64,000 bases of DNA from Planctomycetota bacterium (lineage in GTDB: Bacteria > Planctomycetota > UBA1135 > GCA-002686595): the NCBI GenBank assembly GCA_028823345.1, contig JAPKBR010000011.1, forward strand, positions 1 through 64,000. The letters are read 5' to 3'. Shown here piece by piece: positions 24,751 to 32,466 of this stretch (positions are counted from its first letter, which is position 1; the number at the start of each line of letters is the position of its first letter). The translations under genes and the position numbers were made by a program. The notes under the pieces are model-generated. The model did no database searches, was not told where the DNA came from, and worked only from the letters and a program-made list of their open reading frames with translations.

Positions 24751-25691
24751 GGGCGCCCCTTGGGCTTTACACCCATCCTGATTGCCTGCTCCATGATGCG
24801 GGCCCAGGGAATCCGGAACGGCCCGAACGCCTGCGGGCCTTGACCGCCCACCTCGAGCGCACGGGGATTTGGCAGGACCTACAAATCCTCAAGGCCCAAC
24901 CTGCCAGCGCCGCAGACCTAGAGAGGGTTCACACCCGGGAGTATCTGGACCGGGTCGAATCCCAGTTCGCCGCCGGAGAGGACTTTGTGGACAGCGCAGA
25001 CGCCAACGGCAACCGGGAAACCTTTGCCGCCACGCGCTTGGCCTCGGGGGCGGCCCTGGACGCCGCCGAACAAATTCTCGCGGGTACCCTGCAGCGCGCC
25101 TTCGTCATGCTGCGTCCCCCGGGGCACCATGCGGAAGTCGACCGGGCCATGGGTTTTTGCTTCAGCAACCACGTTGCCCTGGCGGCCCGCTCAGCCATTC
25201 AACAGCACGGGCTCGAGCGCGTGGCCATTGTGGATTTTGATGTGCACCACGGAAATGGCACCCAACACATTTTCGAGCGAGACCCCTCCGTGTTCTACGC
25301 CAGTTTGCACCAGTCCCCGCACTACCCCGGAACCGGTGCAAAGGAAGAACGTGGCCTGGGCGACGGGGAAGGCACCACCCTCAATTGCCCCATGCCCGCG
25401 GGCAGTGGCGACGGCGCGTGGCAAGCAGCTTTGGAAGAAACCGTGCTGCCGGCCCTCGATGGGTTTGAGCCTCAATTGCTCTTGATCTCTGCGGGCTTCG
25501 ATGCCCACCAGCGGGACCCCCTATCGGAAACACTCCTCACTTCCGAGGCATTTGGGCGCATGACCCGTAGCCTTTTGGATTTGGCCAAGCAGCACGCCAA
25601 GGGCCGGGTCATCTCGATCCTCGAGGGGGGCTATGACCTCGAAGGCCTCTCGGAAGGGGTCGCAGCCCACCTCGGAGAGCTGACGGCCTAG
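24747..25691 (+). CDS. Histone-deacetylase-family hydrolase
   Basis: 314 residues, arginase/deacetylase fold. Catalytic His127-His128 in RPPGHHAE, zinc ligands Asp165 and His167 in VDFDVHHGNGT, Asp252 in SAGFDAHQRD, and the transition-state Tyr296 in EGGYDLEGL are all present, so an active zinc amidohydrolase is expected. Bacterial members act on acetylpolyamines, acetoin-related or acetyl-lysine substrates; the exact one cannot be read from sequence. It starts inside the stop codon of the HEAT/TPR gene. Confidence 0.93.
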   Translation: MRAPLGLYTHPDCLLHDAGPGNPERPERLRALTAHLERTGIWQDLQILKAQPASAADLERVHTREYLDRVESQFAAGEDFVDSADANGNRETFAATRLASGAALDAAEQILAGTLQRAFVMLRPPGHHAEVDRAMGFCFSNHVALAARSAIQQHGLERVAIVDFDVHHGNGTQHIFERDPSVFYASLHQSPHYPGTGAKEERGLGDGEGTTLNCPMPAGSGDGAWQAALEETVLPALDGFEPQLLLISAGFDAHQRDPLSETLLTSEAFGRMTRSLLDLAKQHAKGRVISILEGGYDLEGLSEGVAAHLGELTA

Positions 25692-25805
25692 AAACCGCTG
25701 AAACAACCGTGTGCACCCTGGACACATGACCCCGGGGGACTGCCTCCTGAACCCGCGGGCTCCAGGGCGACAAGCCCCGCCTCGGGAATCTACACTGGGT
25801 CCACC

Positions 25806-26447
25806 ATGAACGATCCGATGCACATGCTGCGGCGCGCTGCAACCGCGCACACCCTTTTGGAAGAGAGCGCTGGGAACGACCCCTTTGCTCTCTTTGAAAC
25901 CTGGGTCGCCGATGCCCGTACGGGCGAGGAAGAGGAGCCCACCGCATGCAGTCTCGCCACGGTTCGCGAGGACGGAGGCCCGGCGGTGCGCATGGTGCTG
26001 CTCAAGGCCCTCGAAGATTCCGCCTTTGTTTTCTACACTCCCTCATCGGGACGCAAGGGCAGGGAGCTGGCCCTCCGGCCCCAGGCCGCCTTGTGTTTCT
26101 TCTGGCATGAGATGCACCGGCAAGTGCGTGTGGAGGGCGAGGTGAGCGTCGTTCCCGGAGCGATTGCGGACGAATACTTTGCCACACGCTCCCGGGAAAG
26201 CCAGATTGGTGCCTGGGCTTCGCCCCAGAGCCAAGTGCTCCCCGACCGTGGCACCCTCGACGAGCGCGTCACCCATTGGACAAAGAAATTTGAGGGGGGC
26301 GACGTACCGCGCCCGGATACCTGGCGCGGTTTTGCATTGCATCCAAAACGGATTGAGTTCTGGCAAGGCCGCGAGAGCCGCTTGCACGATCGGTTGCTGT
26401 TCGAAGAGAACGGGGACGATTGGACCCGTGTGCGTCTGGCTCCCTAA
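25806..26447 (+). CDS. pdxH: Pyridoxamine 5'-phosphate oxidase
   Basis: FMN-dependent oxidation of pyridoxamine or pyridoxine 5'-phosphate to pyridoxal 5'-phosphate, cytoplasmic dimer. 213 residues. FMN/PLP-binding segments PAVRMVLLKALED, FYTPSSGRKGRELA and FFWHEMHRQVRVEGEV match the family, as does the C-terminal WRGFALHPKRIEFWQGRESRLHDR. The upstream 114 bases hold no clear promoter. The gene converges on a VWA-HEAT gene 15 bases away. Confidence 0.96.
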   Translation: MNDPMHMLRRAATAHTLLEESAGNDPFALFETWVADARTGEEEEPTACSLATVREDGGPAVRMVLLKALEDSAFVFYTPSSGRKGRELALRPQAALCFFWHEMHRQVRVEGEVSVVPGAIADEYFATRSRESQIGAWASPQSQVLPDRGTLDERVTHWTKKFEGGDVPRPDTWRGFALHPKRIEFWQGRESRLHDRLLFEENGDDWTRVRLAP

Positions 26448-26496
26448 AGAGCAACGGCGGGCCTAAAGGGCTTCCGTATAGATTCCGCCGTTCTCT
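26448..26496. terminator. Inverted repeat across convergent gene ends
   Basis: AACGGCGG (26453-26460) pairs with CCGCCGTT (26485-26492), flanked by AGAG/CTCT with one bulged base. It lies directly after the pdxH stop and covers the end of the convergent VWA-HEAT gene, so it may end transcription from both sides. The loop is long (24 bases) and no T-run is present. Confidence 0.35.
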
Positions 26497-28328
26497 TCCG
26501 CCAATAGACGCAGAAAACGCGACTTGCGACCCACGGAGACGCAGTGAATCAGCACTTTGCGGGTTCGATTCATGCGTCCAATGCGAGCACGAATTTCCTG
26601 GGTGTCAGTCACTTCACCCACGGAAGGTTGTCCGTCCGTGAGCAGAACAATTGTGTCCACCCGGGGATCTTCAAAAGCGAATGATAGACCGCCCCAAACA
26701 TTGGTCCCGCCCCCCATGGGGGCTCTGGCCACGTGCTTCAGGAGCCGTTTGAGGGTCTTTTCCTCCAGCCGCACCAACTCTCCCTCCCAGGGGAACAGGC
26801 CCGTACCAAAATAGACGAGGTTCACGAGGGCCTTCTCGGAAAGGCCAGGAAGCACGTTCAATATCTGCTCCCGGGCCACCTCGAAACGGGTGGAGGCCTC
26901 TGGCTTCTTGCGCTCGGGCCCAGCCGGCAACATGGCCCGACCATTCATAGAACCCGATCGATCCACCACGAATACGACCCGTTCACTGAGTATCTTGAGA
27001 CCATAGAACGTCCCGCGGGTGGTGCTCTTCTTCTTGCGCTTGCGGCGGGCGACTTCCGCCTGATGGGCTGCCTTGGCCTTGGGTTGCTCGAACGCCTGCC
27101 CTTCGCCCTCCCACCAAGCACGCCAACGGGCACTGCGCGGGCCATGGTCCTGACCCGTGATCAGCCGCAGGGCCAGGTGCATGTCCCGGGAGATGCGCGG
27201 GGGCTCTTGATCCATGCGTTCGATCAACAGGGGCACGGCACGCACCCGGTGCAGGAGTCGGACCTGCTCGACCACTTCGACGCGCACGCGCCAGTCTTCA
27301 TCGTCCAGCATCGCCAGCAATCGCTCGATGGCCTCTTCCGTGCGGATTTCCAAGAGGGCAACAGCCGCCCCCATGCGAATCGCAGCATGGGGGCTGTTGG
27401 AATACTCCAGCACATCCTTCAGCCAATAGGGATCCCCATCGGTCAAACGGGTGACCGCGATCAAGGCCTCGCGCAAGACTTCTGCTGGGCCGTTGCGAGC
27501 CAGGGGCTCCAGCTCGCGCACAAAGTGTGGAAAGCCACTGTTGCCCAGGATCTCCACCGCCTTGGCCGCCAGAACCTGGTCCGGGGAGTGAATCATGCCT
27601 GCGATCAACTCGCAGGCGCTACGGTCCTCCCAGGTGCTCAGCACATCCAACAGCAGGAAACGCCAGGCGTTGCTGAGATCCTCATCATCGAGGGCTTTTG
27701 AGTACAGGCGCAAGATCTTTGAGCCCCGCAACTTTTCGAGCACCCGCCTAATCCCAGTGGTATTAACTCCGGTGGGCTGGGCGTACTCGAGCACCGCCTT
27801 TGCGGAAGCCAGATCCGCACGTTGGGCATAGACAGGCAGGAGCGCAATCACCGCGGATCTGCGCGCCTCGAGATCCTCGGCCCGGTCTACGATCTTGTCC
27901 AACTCATCGGACACCCGAGCCCCCATTCGGGCCAAGGCGGTGGAGGCCGCCAGACGATTGGTTTTACGCCGATGACGCAGGGCCCCGTCGATCAAGAACT
28001 TGCGCGAAGCTTTTTGGTGGGGCGTGCCCTCAAAAGAAGCAAATGCCCGGTAAGCCGAAACCAGGGGCCAACGCTCACTGAGATGCGTCACCCCCTGCTT
28101 GAGTGCTTTGAAAGCTCCCGGGTCCCCGGATGCAGCGATAGCCCCGAAGACTTCCCGATCTACCGCGTCCTTTTCCAGAGCGATGCGCCGAGACAGGGCG
28201 CGCACGTCCACCCCACCGCCGGGCCCCTGGACAAGGAGCTCCGCCGTGTCCATGACTCTCTCAAGGGAAGAGCCCTGCAAGACAGGACCGACAACCAGGA
28301 ACATCAAGAGGAGCCCGAGGAATTTCAT
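26463..28328 (-). CDS. Exported HEAT-repeat and VWA-domain protein
   Basis: 621 residues from ATG 28328; an in-frame GTG lies nine bases upstream. A signal peptide (MKFLGLLLMFLVVGPVLQGS) is followed by about 370 residues of HEAT repeats, then a W-x2-WW segment (RWRAWWEGEG near 400), a basic stretch (RRKRKKK) and a C-terminal VWA domain with MIDAS DRSGSM starting at Asp456, the GGGTN threonine and LTDGQPS. Metal-ion-dependent ligand binding in the periplasm is inferred. An alpha/beta hydrolase gene lies 72 bases upstream on the same strand, so the two may be cotranscribed. Confidence 0.88.
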   Translation of the reverse strand: MKFLGLLLMFLVVGPVLQGSSLERVMDTAELLVQGPGGGVDVRALSRRIALEKDAVDREVFGAIAASGDPGAFKALKQGVTHLSERWPLVSAYRAFASFEGTPHQKASRKFLIDGALRHRRKTNRLAASTALARMGARVSDELDKIVDRAEDLEARRSAVIALLPVYAQRADLASAKAVLEYAQPTGVNTTGIRRVLEKLRGSKILRLYSKALDDEDLSNAWRFLLLDVLSTWEDRSACELIAGMIHSPDQVLAAKAVEILGNSGFPHFVRELEPLARNGPAEVLREALIAVTRLTDGDPYWLKDVLEYSNSPHAAIRMGAAVALLEIRTEEAIERLLAMLDDEDWRVRVEVVEQVRLLHRVRAVPLLIERMDQEPPRISRDMHLALRLITGQDHGPRSARWRAWWEGEGQAFEQPKAKAAHQAEVARRKRKKKSTTRGTFYGLKILSERVVFVVDRSGSMNGRAMLPAGPERKKPEASTRFEVAREQILNVLPGLSEKALVNLVYFGTGLFPWEGELVRLEEKTLKRLLKHVARAPMGGGTNVWGGLSFAFEDPRVDTIVLLTDGQPSVGEVTDTQEIRARIGRMNRTRKVLIHCVSVGRKSRFLRLLAEENGGIYTEAL

Positions 28329-28400
28329 TCGATTCACGTCTTAAGGATGCACATGGGAAAGCGAATGAGCAAGGAGCAGGAATGCTCCCATGATCTTGAA

Positions 28401-29600
28401 TCAGGGAAAGTCCACCCGTACCCGCCGAGTGCGCCTCGCAGGAGCGCCCGCCGTGGAACAAGCCCCCACGAACCGGACGCTGTCCAGCCCCGAAGGGGGA
28501 ACCCAAATGTACGCCCCAATGCCAGTGGCAGGCAGAATGCTCTGGTGCAAGAGCCTTCCGCCTCCGCCATTCGCACCCACGGGAGACCACATGGAGGTAC
28601 CCCCCGCCACATAAAACAAACTCAGGGCATCCAGCGGACGCCCCATGACCCCAAGCTGCTGTCCGCTGGGGGGAAATGCCGCGGGCCTCGTCCATAGCAC
28701 TGGCCGCATGCAGTCTCCCTCCCGAGTCACGGGCTCGGCACTGATTCCCTCGCCGACCAGGTGATGGTAGAGGTCCTCCTCGCCCGATAATTCCGCCCGC
28801 AAGAATCCCGTGATCAACCGCCGGTGCAGACGGTTTTGGGTCGCGTGGGGCAAGCTGTTGAAGGCCGTCGCAAAGTCCAGAGAACCATTGTGCCCGCCGC
28901 CTTCGATCAAAGCCCATACCCGGCGCCGCGCGTTGCTGGCTTCGGTGTAGTACCTCCGAGCATTGCTGCCATAGGGAGCCAAAGAATCTTCGCTCGACCC
29001 TACCGAAAGAAAGCTCCCCTGAAACTGACCTACTGTGGGGAGGGTAAACCAATTGCCCTCGGTGGCGGCCACGGTTTTCACCCGGGGCTCCCAAGCCAAA
29101 AGCTCAAAAATCGCCGCCACTCCGTTGGAGTGGCCCACCGCAGACCACGGGCCGGGCAGAAGCATGCCCTCCAAAAAATGACCCCCCACTTGATTGCGGT
29201 CATCGCACCAGTGCATCAGAGCATGGGCATCATGGGCCTCCGCGATAATGCTCTGAAAAAAACCGGTCTGGGTGCTGACCGCGGCCACTACAAACCCGTG
29301 GCTGGCCATGTGACGGATCAGATCGCTATAGAAGGAGGGGGGCGCAAAGTACCCGTGCAAGAACGAAGTGAATGGATAGGGACCACCGGCCTGATCCGGG
29401 GGTGCGTTGTTGCCCGCGCTCAGGGCCGGGTAGTAGATATCCGCTGTGACCGTGGACGCCGAAGACAGGGGGTGTTGGAAGCTCACAGAGCGCACGCCCA
29501 CAGGGTAGGGCCCCATATCTTCGGGGACCTGAGCCCCGAAGGACATGGTGACCAGGCAAAAGACCAGCCAGGACTGGAGTACACGACGGAAGCAAATCAT
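28401..29600 (-). CDS. Exported alpha/beta hydrolase (PAF-acetylhydrolase/chlorophyllase-like)
   Basis: 399 residues from ATG 29600; a GTG lies six bases earlier. A signal segment (WLVFCLVTMSFGAQ) is followed by an alpha/beta hydrolase fold: oxyanion region FLHGYFAPPSFY, nucleophile Ser158 in GHSNG, a likely acid in the SSEDSL loop and a His in EGGGHNGSLDF. The last ~130 residues form an additional beta-rich region with no recognised domain. Substrate unknown; the fold is used for lipid or ester hydrolysis. It is divergent from the unknown gene at 29777. Confidence 0.82.
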   Translation of the reverse strand: MICFRRVLQSWLVFCLVTMSFGAQVPEDMGPYPVGVRSVSFQHPLSSASTVTADIYYPALSAGNNAPPDQAGGPYPFTSFLHGYFAPPSFYSDLIRHMASHGFVVAAVSTQTGFFQSIIAEAHDAHALMHWCDDRNQVGGHFLEGMLLPGPWSAVGHSNGVAAIFELLAWEPRVKTVAATEGNWFTLPTVGQFQGSFLSVGSSEDSLAPYGSNARRYYTEASNARRRVWALIEGGGHNGSLDFATAFNSLPHATQNRLHRRLITGFLRAELSGEEDLYHHLVGEGISAEPVTREGDCMRPVLWTRPAAFPPSGQQLGVMGRPLDALSLFYVAGGTSMWSPVGANGGGGRLLHQSILPATGIGAYIWVPPSGLDSVRFVGACSTAGAPARRTRRVRVDFP

Positions 29601-29776
29601 CGCCACCGATCATACTTTGCCTTCCGCGGTTCGAGGCCAATTATCGTCCCTGACCCCGAAAGAGCCTCGTTCTGGACCGTCAACAGCCCCAGGAATCACC
29701 CATCTTCAGAGTCTGCTCAGGTCCCCATCACTCTTCCCTAGAGTCCGGCCCCTCCCGAGCGTACCCTCGGACTCCC

Positions 29777-30514
29777 ATGAACCTGGAGAATCTAGCGCGC
29801 CTCTTCGTGCCCTGCCCCGGTGGCACCGAACAACAACGCCGTGAGCAACGGGCACGCCTCCTGCGCGCTGCCCTCGCCCCCGTCACTGATGATCCCCGGG
29901 AATGGCCCGATGACTGGATTGTGCTCGCGAATCGTCCCCCCATAGACGCCGCCGAGAGACAAGCCTGGGGCACAGGCAACGTGGCTGGCGCGATGATCCC
30001 CGCGGGCGAGCCCCTCTGGTCCGGCGGACCCCCGCCGGTGGTGGTATTCCCAAGGTCTCCCACCCTTTCGGAGTTGAACGACCTGGTGGGTCATGCGGGC
30101 GCTGTGGTCCTGCCCGAAGTGGACGAGGACTTACTCATGTCCAGCGCAGGGGTGCAAGATGAGTTGGTCCTGCTCATGCGCGGCTTGGATTTGGCCGAGG
30201 GCATGCGCATGGGAGCCTGCGGCGCCCTGGCCCCCGAAGCTTGGCTAGCCCCGGACCTGTTCGTGGAATGGGCCCTTTCCACCGAGGAAGACCCGGACGG
30301 CGCAGTACGCCGTGGACGACATCTACAACGATTGCTAGAGAGCGCCCTGGAGGGCCCCGCCCGCCGCAATCAATGGAACGATGAACAACGCACCGCCGCC
30401 CTAGCCTTTGCCGCCGGGCGCAACCGATTGGCCACGGCCCCCCCGGTGGGCATCGCGGACAGCACAGCATTGGCCGAACTGGCGGTGCTCTTCACCGAGT
30501 TATTGCGAGCCTAA
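29777..30514 (+). CDS. Protein of unknown function
   Basis: 245 residues, not recognised. Soluble and acidic, with no signal peptide or membrane segment. The middle has a beta-rich stretch (PPPVVVFPRSPTLSEL, GAVVLPEVDEDLL), the C-terminal third is helical and Ala/Leu-rich (FVEWALS, LQRLLESALEG, LAELAVLFTELL). No catalytic motif or metal site stands out. It converges on the methyltransferase-TIM barrel gene with nine bases between the stops, and codon use matches its neighbours, so it is likely a real gene. Confidence 0.65.
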   Translation: MNLENLARLFVPCPGGTEQQRREQRARLLRAALAPVTDDPREWPDDWIVLANRPPIDAAERQAWGTGNVAGAMIPAGEPLWSGGPPPVVVFPRSPTLSELNDLVGHAGAVVLPEVDEDLLMSSAGVQDELVLLMRGLDLAEGMRMGACGALAPEAWLAPDLFVEWALSTEEDPDGAVRRGRHLQRLLESALEGPARRNQWNDEQRTAALAFAAGRNRLATAPPVGIADSTALAELAVLFTELLRA

Positions 30515-30523
30515 CCAGCCCGT

Positions 30524-32440
30524 TCACTTTTCCTGGAGCAGGCCCCAAGCAGCCCGAGAAGATGCCAAGTGTTCGCGCGGTGGTAATTGAATACCCCAGG
30601 CCTGCAAGCCTATGGGTCCGCCCCACCCGAGCCGGTCCAAGCTGTCCAGCAACCCGCCGAGGTCATAGTCCCCACTGTCCAAGGGCTGGATCAACCGGTC
30701 CCAACCTTCCGCGTCCCGGTCGGCACCATTGATCGTCACGCTCATCAAATGGGGCTGGGACCGTCCAAGTAAAGCGGTGGGATCACTGCCCTCGTGTTGA
30801 CTCAAAAAGTGGCAGAGGTTGAAGCAAGTCCCAAGGCTTGGGTGATTCACGAGAGCGCACAAATCAAGGGCATCCTGGGTGTTCGCGATCCAAAACCCCG
30901 TGTGGGGATAGAGGGCGATTTCCACGCCTGTTTCCTGGGCCAGTCGCAGGAGAGGAGCCAACAGTTCCCGGGCCGCTTGTTCCCCGTTGTCACTTTCATC
31001 GCTGTCACTTTCATCCTTCGTGCTTGGATGCTCTAACCCGAGCCAAATCATTCCGGGGCCTCCTGCGAGAGCCCTCATGGCCTTTTGCAACTGCCTGTAC
31101 TTGCCCGAATCCCCCTCATCGAGGCGCAACACGCAATAGATGCTCCACAGGTCTGCGCCCCGCTGCTCACAAATGCGACGCACCTCTGGTGCGCGCCAGA
31201 TACCCCAGCCAATGCCGTCGAAGCCCAGATCGCAAACCATGCTGGCCTGCTCGGAGGGCGTCCCCTTGCCTTGTCCGGTACCCGTGTTCATGGCAAAGAA
31301 AGGCCGAGGAATGCGTGGAGTGGAGCCGCTCTTGTCCAGAGTCCGCTGCGGCTGCCAAGCCTGCACCCGCCATGCTCCCTGTTCATCCTGGCCCAGGACA
31401 AGTTCACCCGCAGGCCCAGGCGCGGGCACCTTTGAATCATCCGAGACCGATTGGGGGGAGAAAAACCCTGGGCGCAAAAGGGGCCCGGCCAGGAGGTTCC
31501 CGTCCTTGCCTGCACGCAACTCTAACTCTGGCCCTAGTAACTGGGGCGCTTCTCCTTGGGACAAACCCACCCCCCCTATGAGTTCCGCCCTAGCCAAGGC
31601 CAAGTCTCCCCCTAAGCCAACCTTGGAACTCATGAACGGCCCCAGACCCATGGCATCCCGGCGCTCAAGGGCACGCAAGAACCCGAGGGCCACTTCCCGG
31701 GGCTGATGCCGAATCCCTGGTTCCGGCGCCCGTTCAAACACGAGGGCATGCTGCCAAGGCAATTCTTCGAAGGACTCAACAAAGCGCATGCCGTGGGCTG
31801 CCATCTCGCGCACAACCTGGGCGCGATCCATGCGGTGCAAGACCTTGATGGGCACAGAAGAATCCTCCCCGCGATATTCGATCAGCACCATACGCCCGTC
31901 TGCCTTGAGGGCCCCGCGCAAATGCTCCATGACCCGCACGGGATGGGAAAGCTCGTGGTACACATCGACCATCAGAATCAGGTCAAGTTCTCCCTCGGGC
32001 AACCTGGGATCATCCAGGGTGGACAGCACAGGCGTGGTGTTCTCCACGTTCTCCGCCGCCAAACGAACCCCTAGCAAACGCAGCATCTCGGCCTGCAAAT
32101 CCACCGCGAACACACGTCCCTCGGCGCCAACCGCCTTGGCCATGGGCAAGGTGTGGTAGCCATTGCCGCAACCAAAGTCGCACACCCGTTGCCCCGCTTG
32201 AATGTTCAGCCAACGGCGCAAGACCGAAGCGCTTTCCTCCTGTTCGCGACGTTCACGCAGGAGCCAATTGGCCCCAGACGAGTGCATGGTGCGCGCAATG
32301 GTGCGGCCCAAGAATTGCTCACGGCCTTCGGGGCGGTCTTCAGGATCTTGGGTTTCCTGGGCCCAACTCCCCGGCGCGAGCAACGCCAAGAGCAACACCG
32401 AAAAACCGAAAGGGGCACGTGGGACTTGGACCAGAATCAT
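30524..32440 (-). CDS. Exported methyltransferase / xylose-isomerase-like TIM-barrel fusion
   Basis: 638 residues. A hydrophobic leader (FSVLLLALLAPGSWAQ) precedes a class I SAM-dependent methyltransferase domain, about 60-240, with motif I VCDFGCGNG (Asp88-Gly94), motif II around FAVDLQ and DLILMVDVYHEL. A middle region of ~150 residues follows. From about 390 to the end lies a TIM-barrel-like domain of the sugar-phosphate isomerase/epimerase (AP endonuclease 2) type, with GLEHPS, ALYPHTGF and TCFNLCHFL. Methyltransferases normally need cytoplasmic SAM, so an exported one is odd. An acidic SDSDES-like tract near 505 is encoded by a short imperfect tandem repeat. Confidence 0.82.
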   Translation of the reverse strand: MILVQVPRAPFGFSVLLLALLAPGSWAQETQDPEDRPEGREQFLGRTIARTMHSSGANWLLRERREQEESASVLRRWLNIQAGQRVCDFGCGNGYHTLPMAKAVGAEGRVFAVDLQAEMLRLLGVRLAAENVENTTPVLSTLDDPRLPEGELDLILMVDVYHELSHPVRVMEHLRGALKADGRMVLIEYRGEDSSVPIKVLHRMDRAQVVREMAAHGMRFVESFEELPWQHALVFERAPEPGIRHQPREVALGFLRALERRDAMGLGPFMSSKVGLGGDLALARAELIGGVGLSQGEAPQLLGPELELRAGKDGNLLAGPLLRPGFFSPQSVSDDSKVPAPGPAGELVLGQDEQGAWRVQAWQPQRTLDKSGSTPRIPRPFFAMNTGTGQGKGTPSEQASMVCDLGFDGIGWGIWRAPEVRRICEQRGADLWSIYCVLRLDEGDSGKYRQLQKAMRALAGGPGMIWLGLEHPSTKDESDSDESDNGEQAARELLAPLLRLAQETGVEIALYPHTGFWIANTQDALDLCALVNHPSLGTCFNLCHFLSQHEGSDPTALLGRSQPHLMSVTINGADRDAEGWDRLIQPLDSGDYDLGGLLDSLDRLGWGGPIGLQAWGIQLPPREHLASSRAAWGLLQEK

Positions 32441-32466
32441 GGCCCTATTCTAGGGCACCGTCGCGC

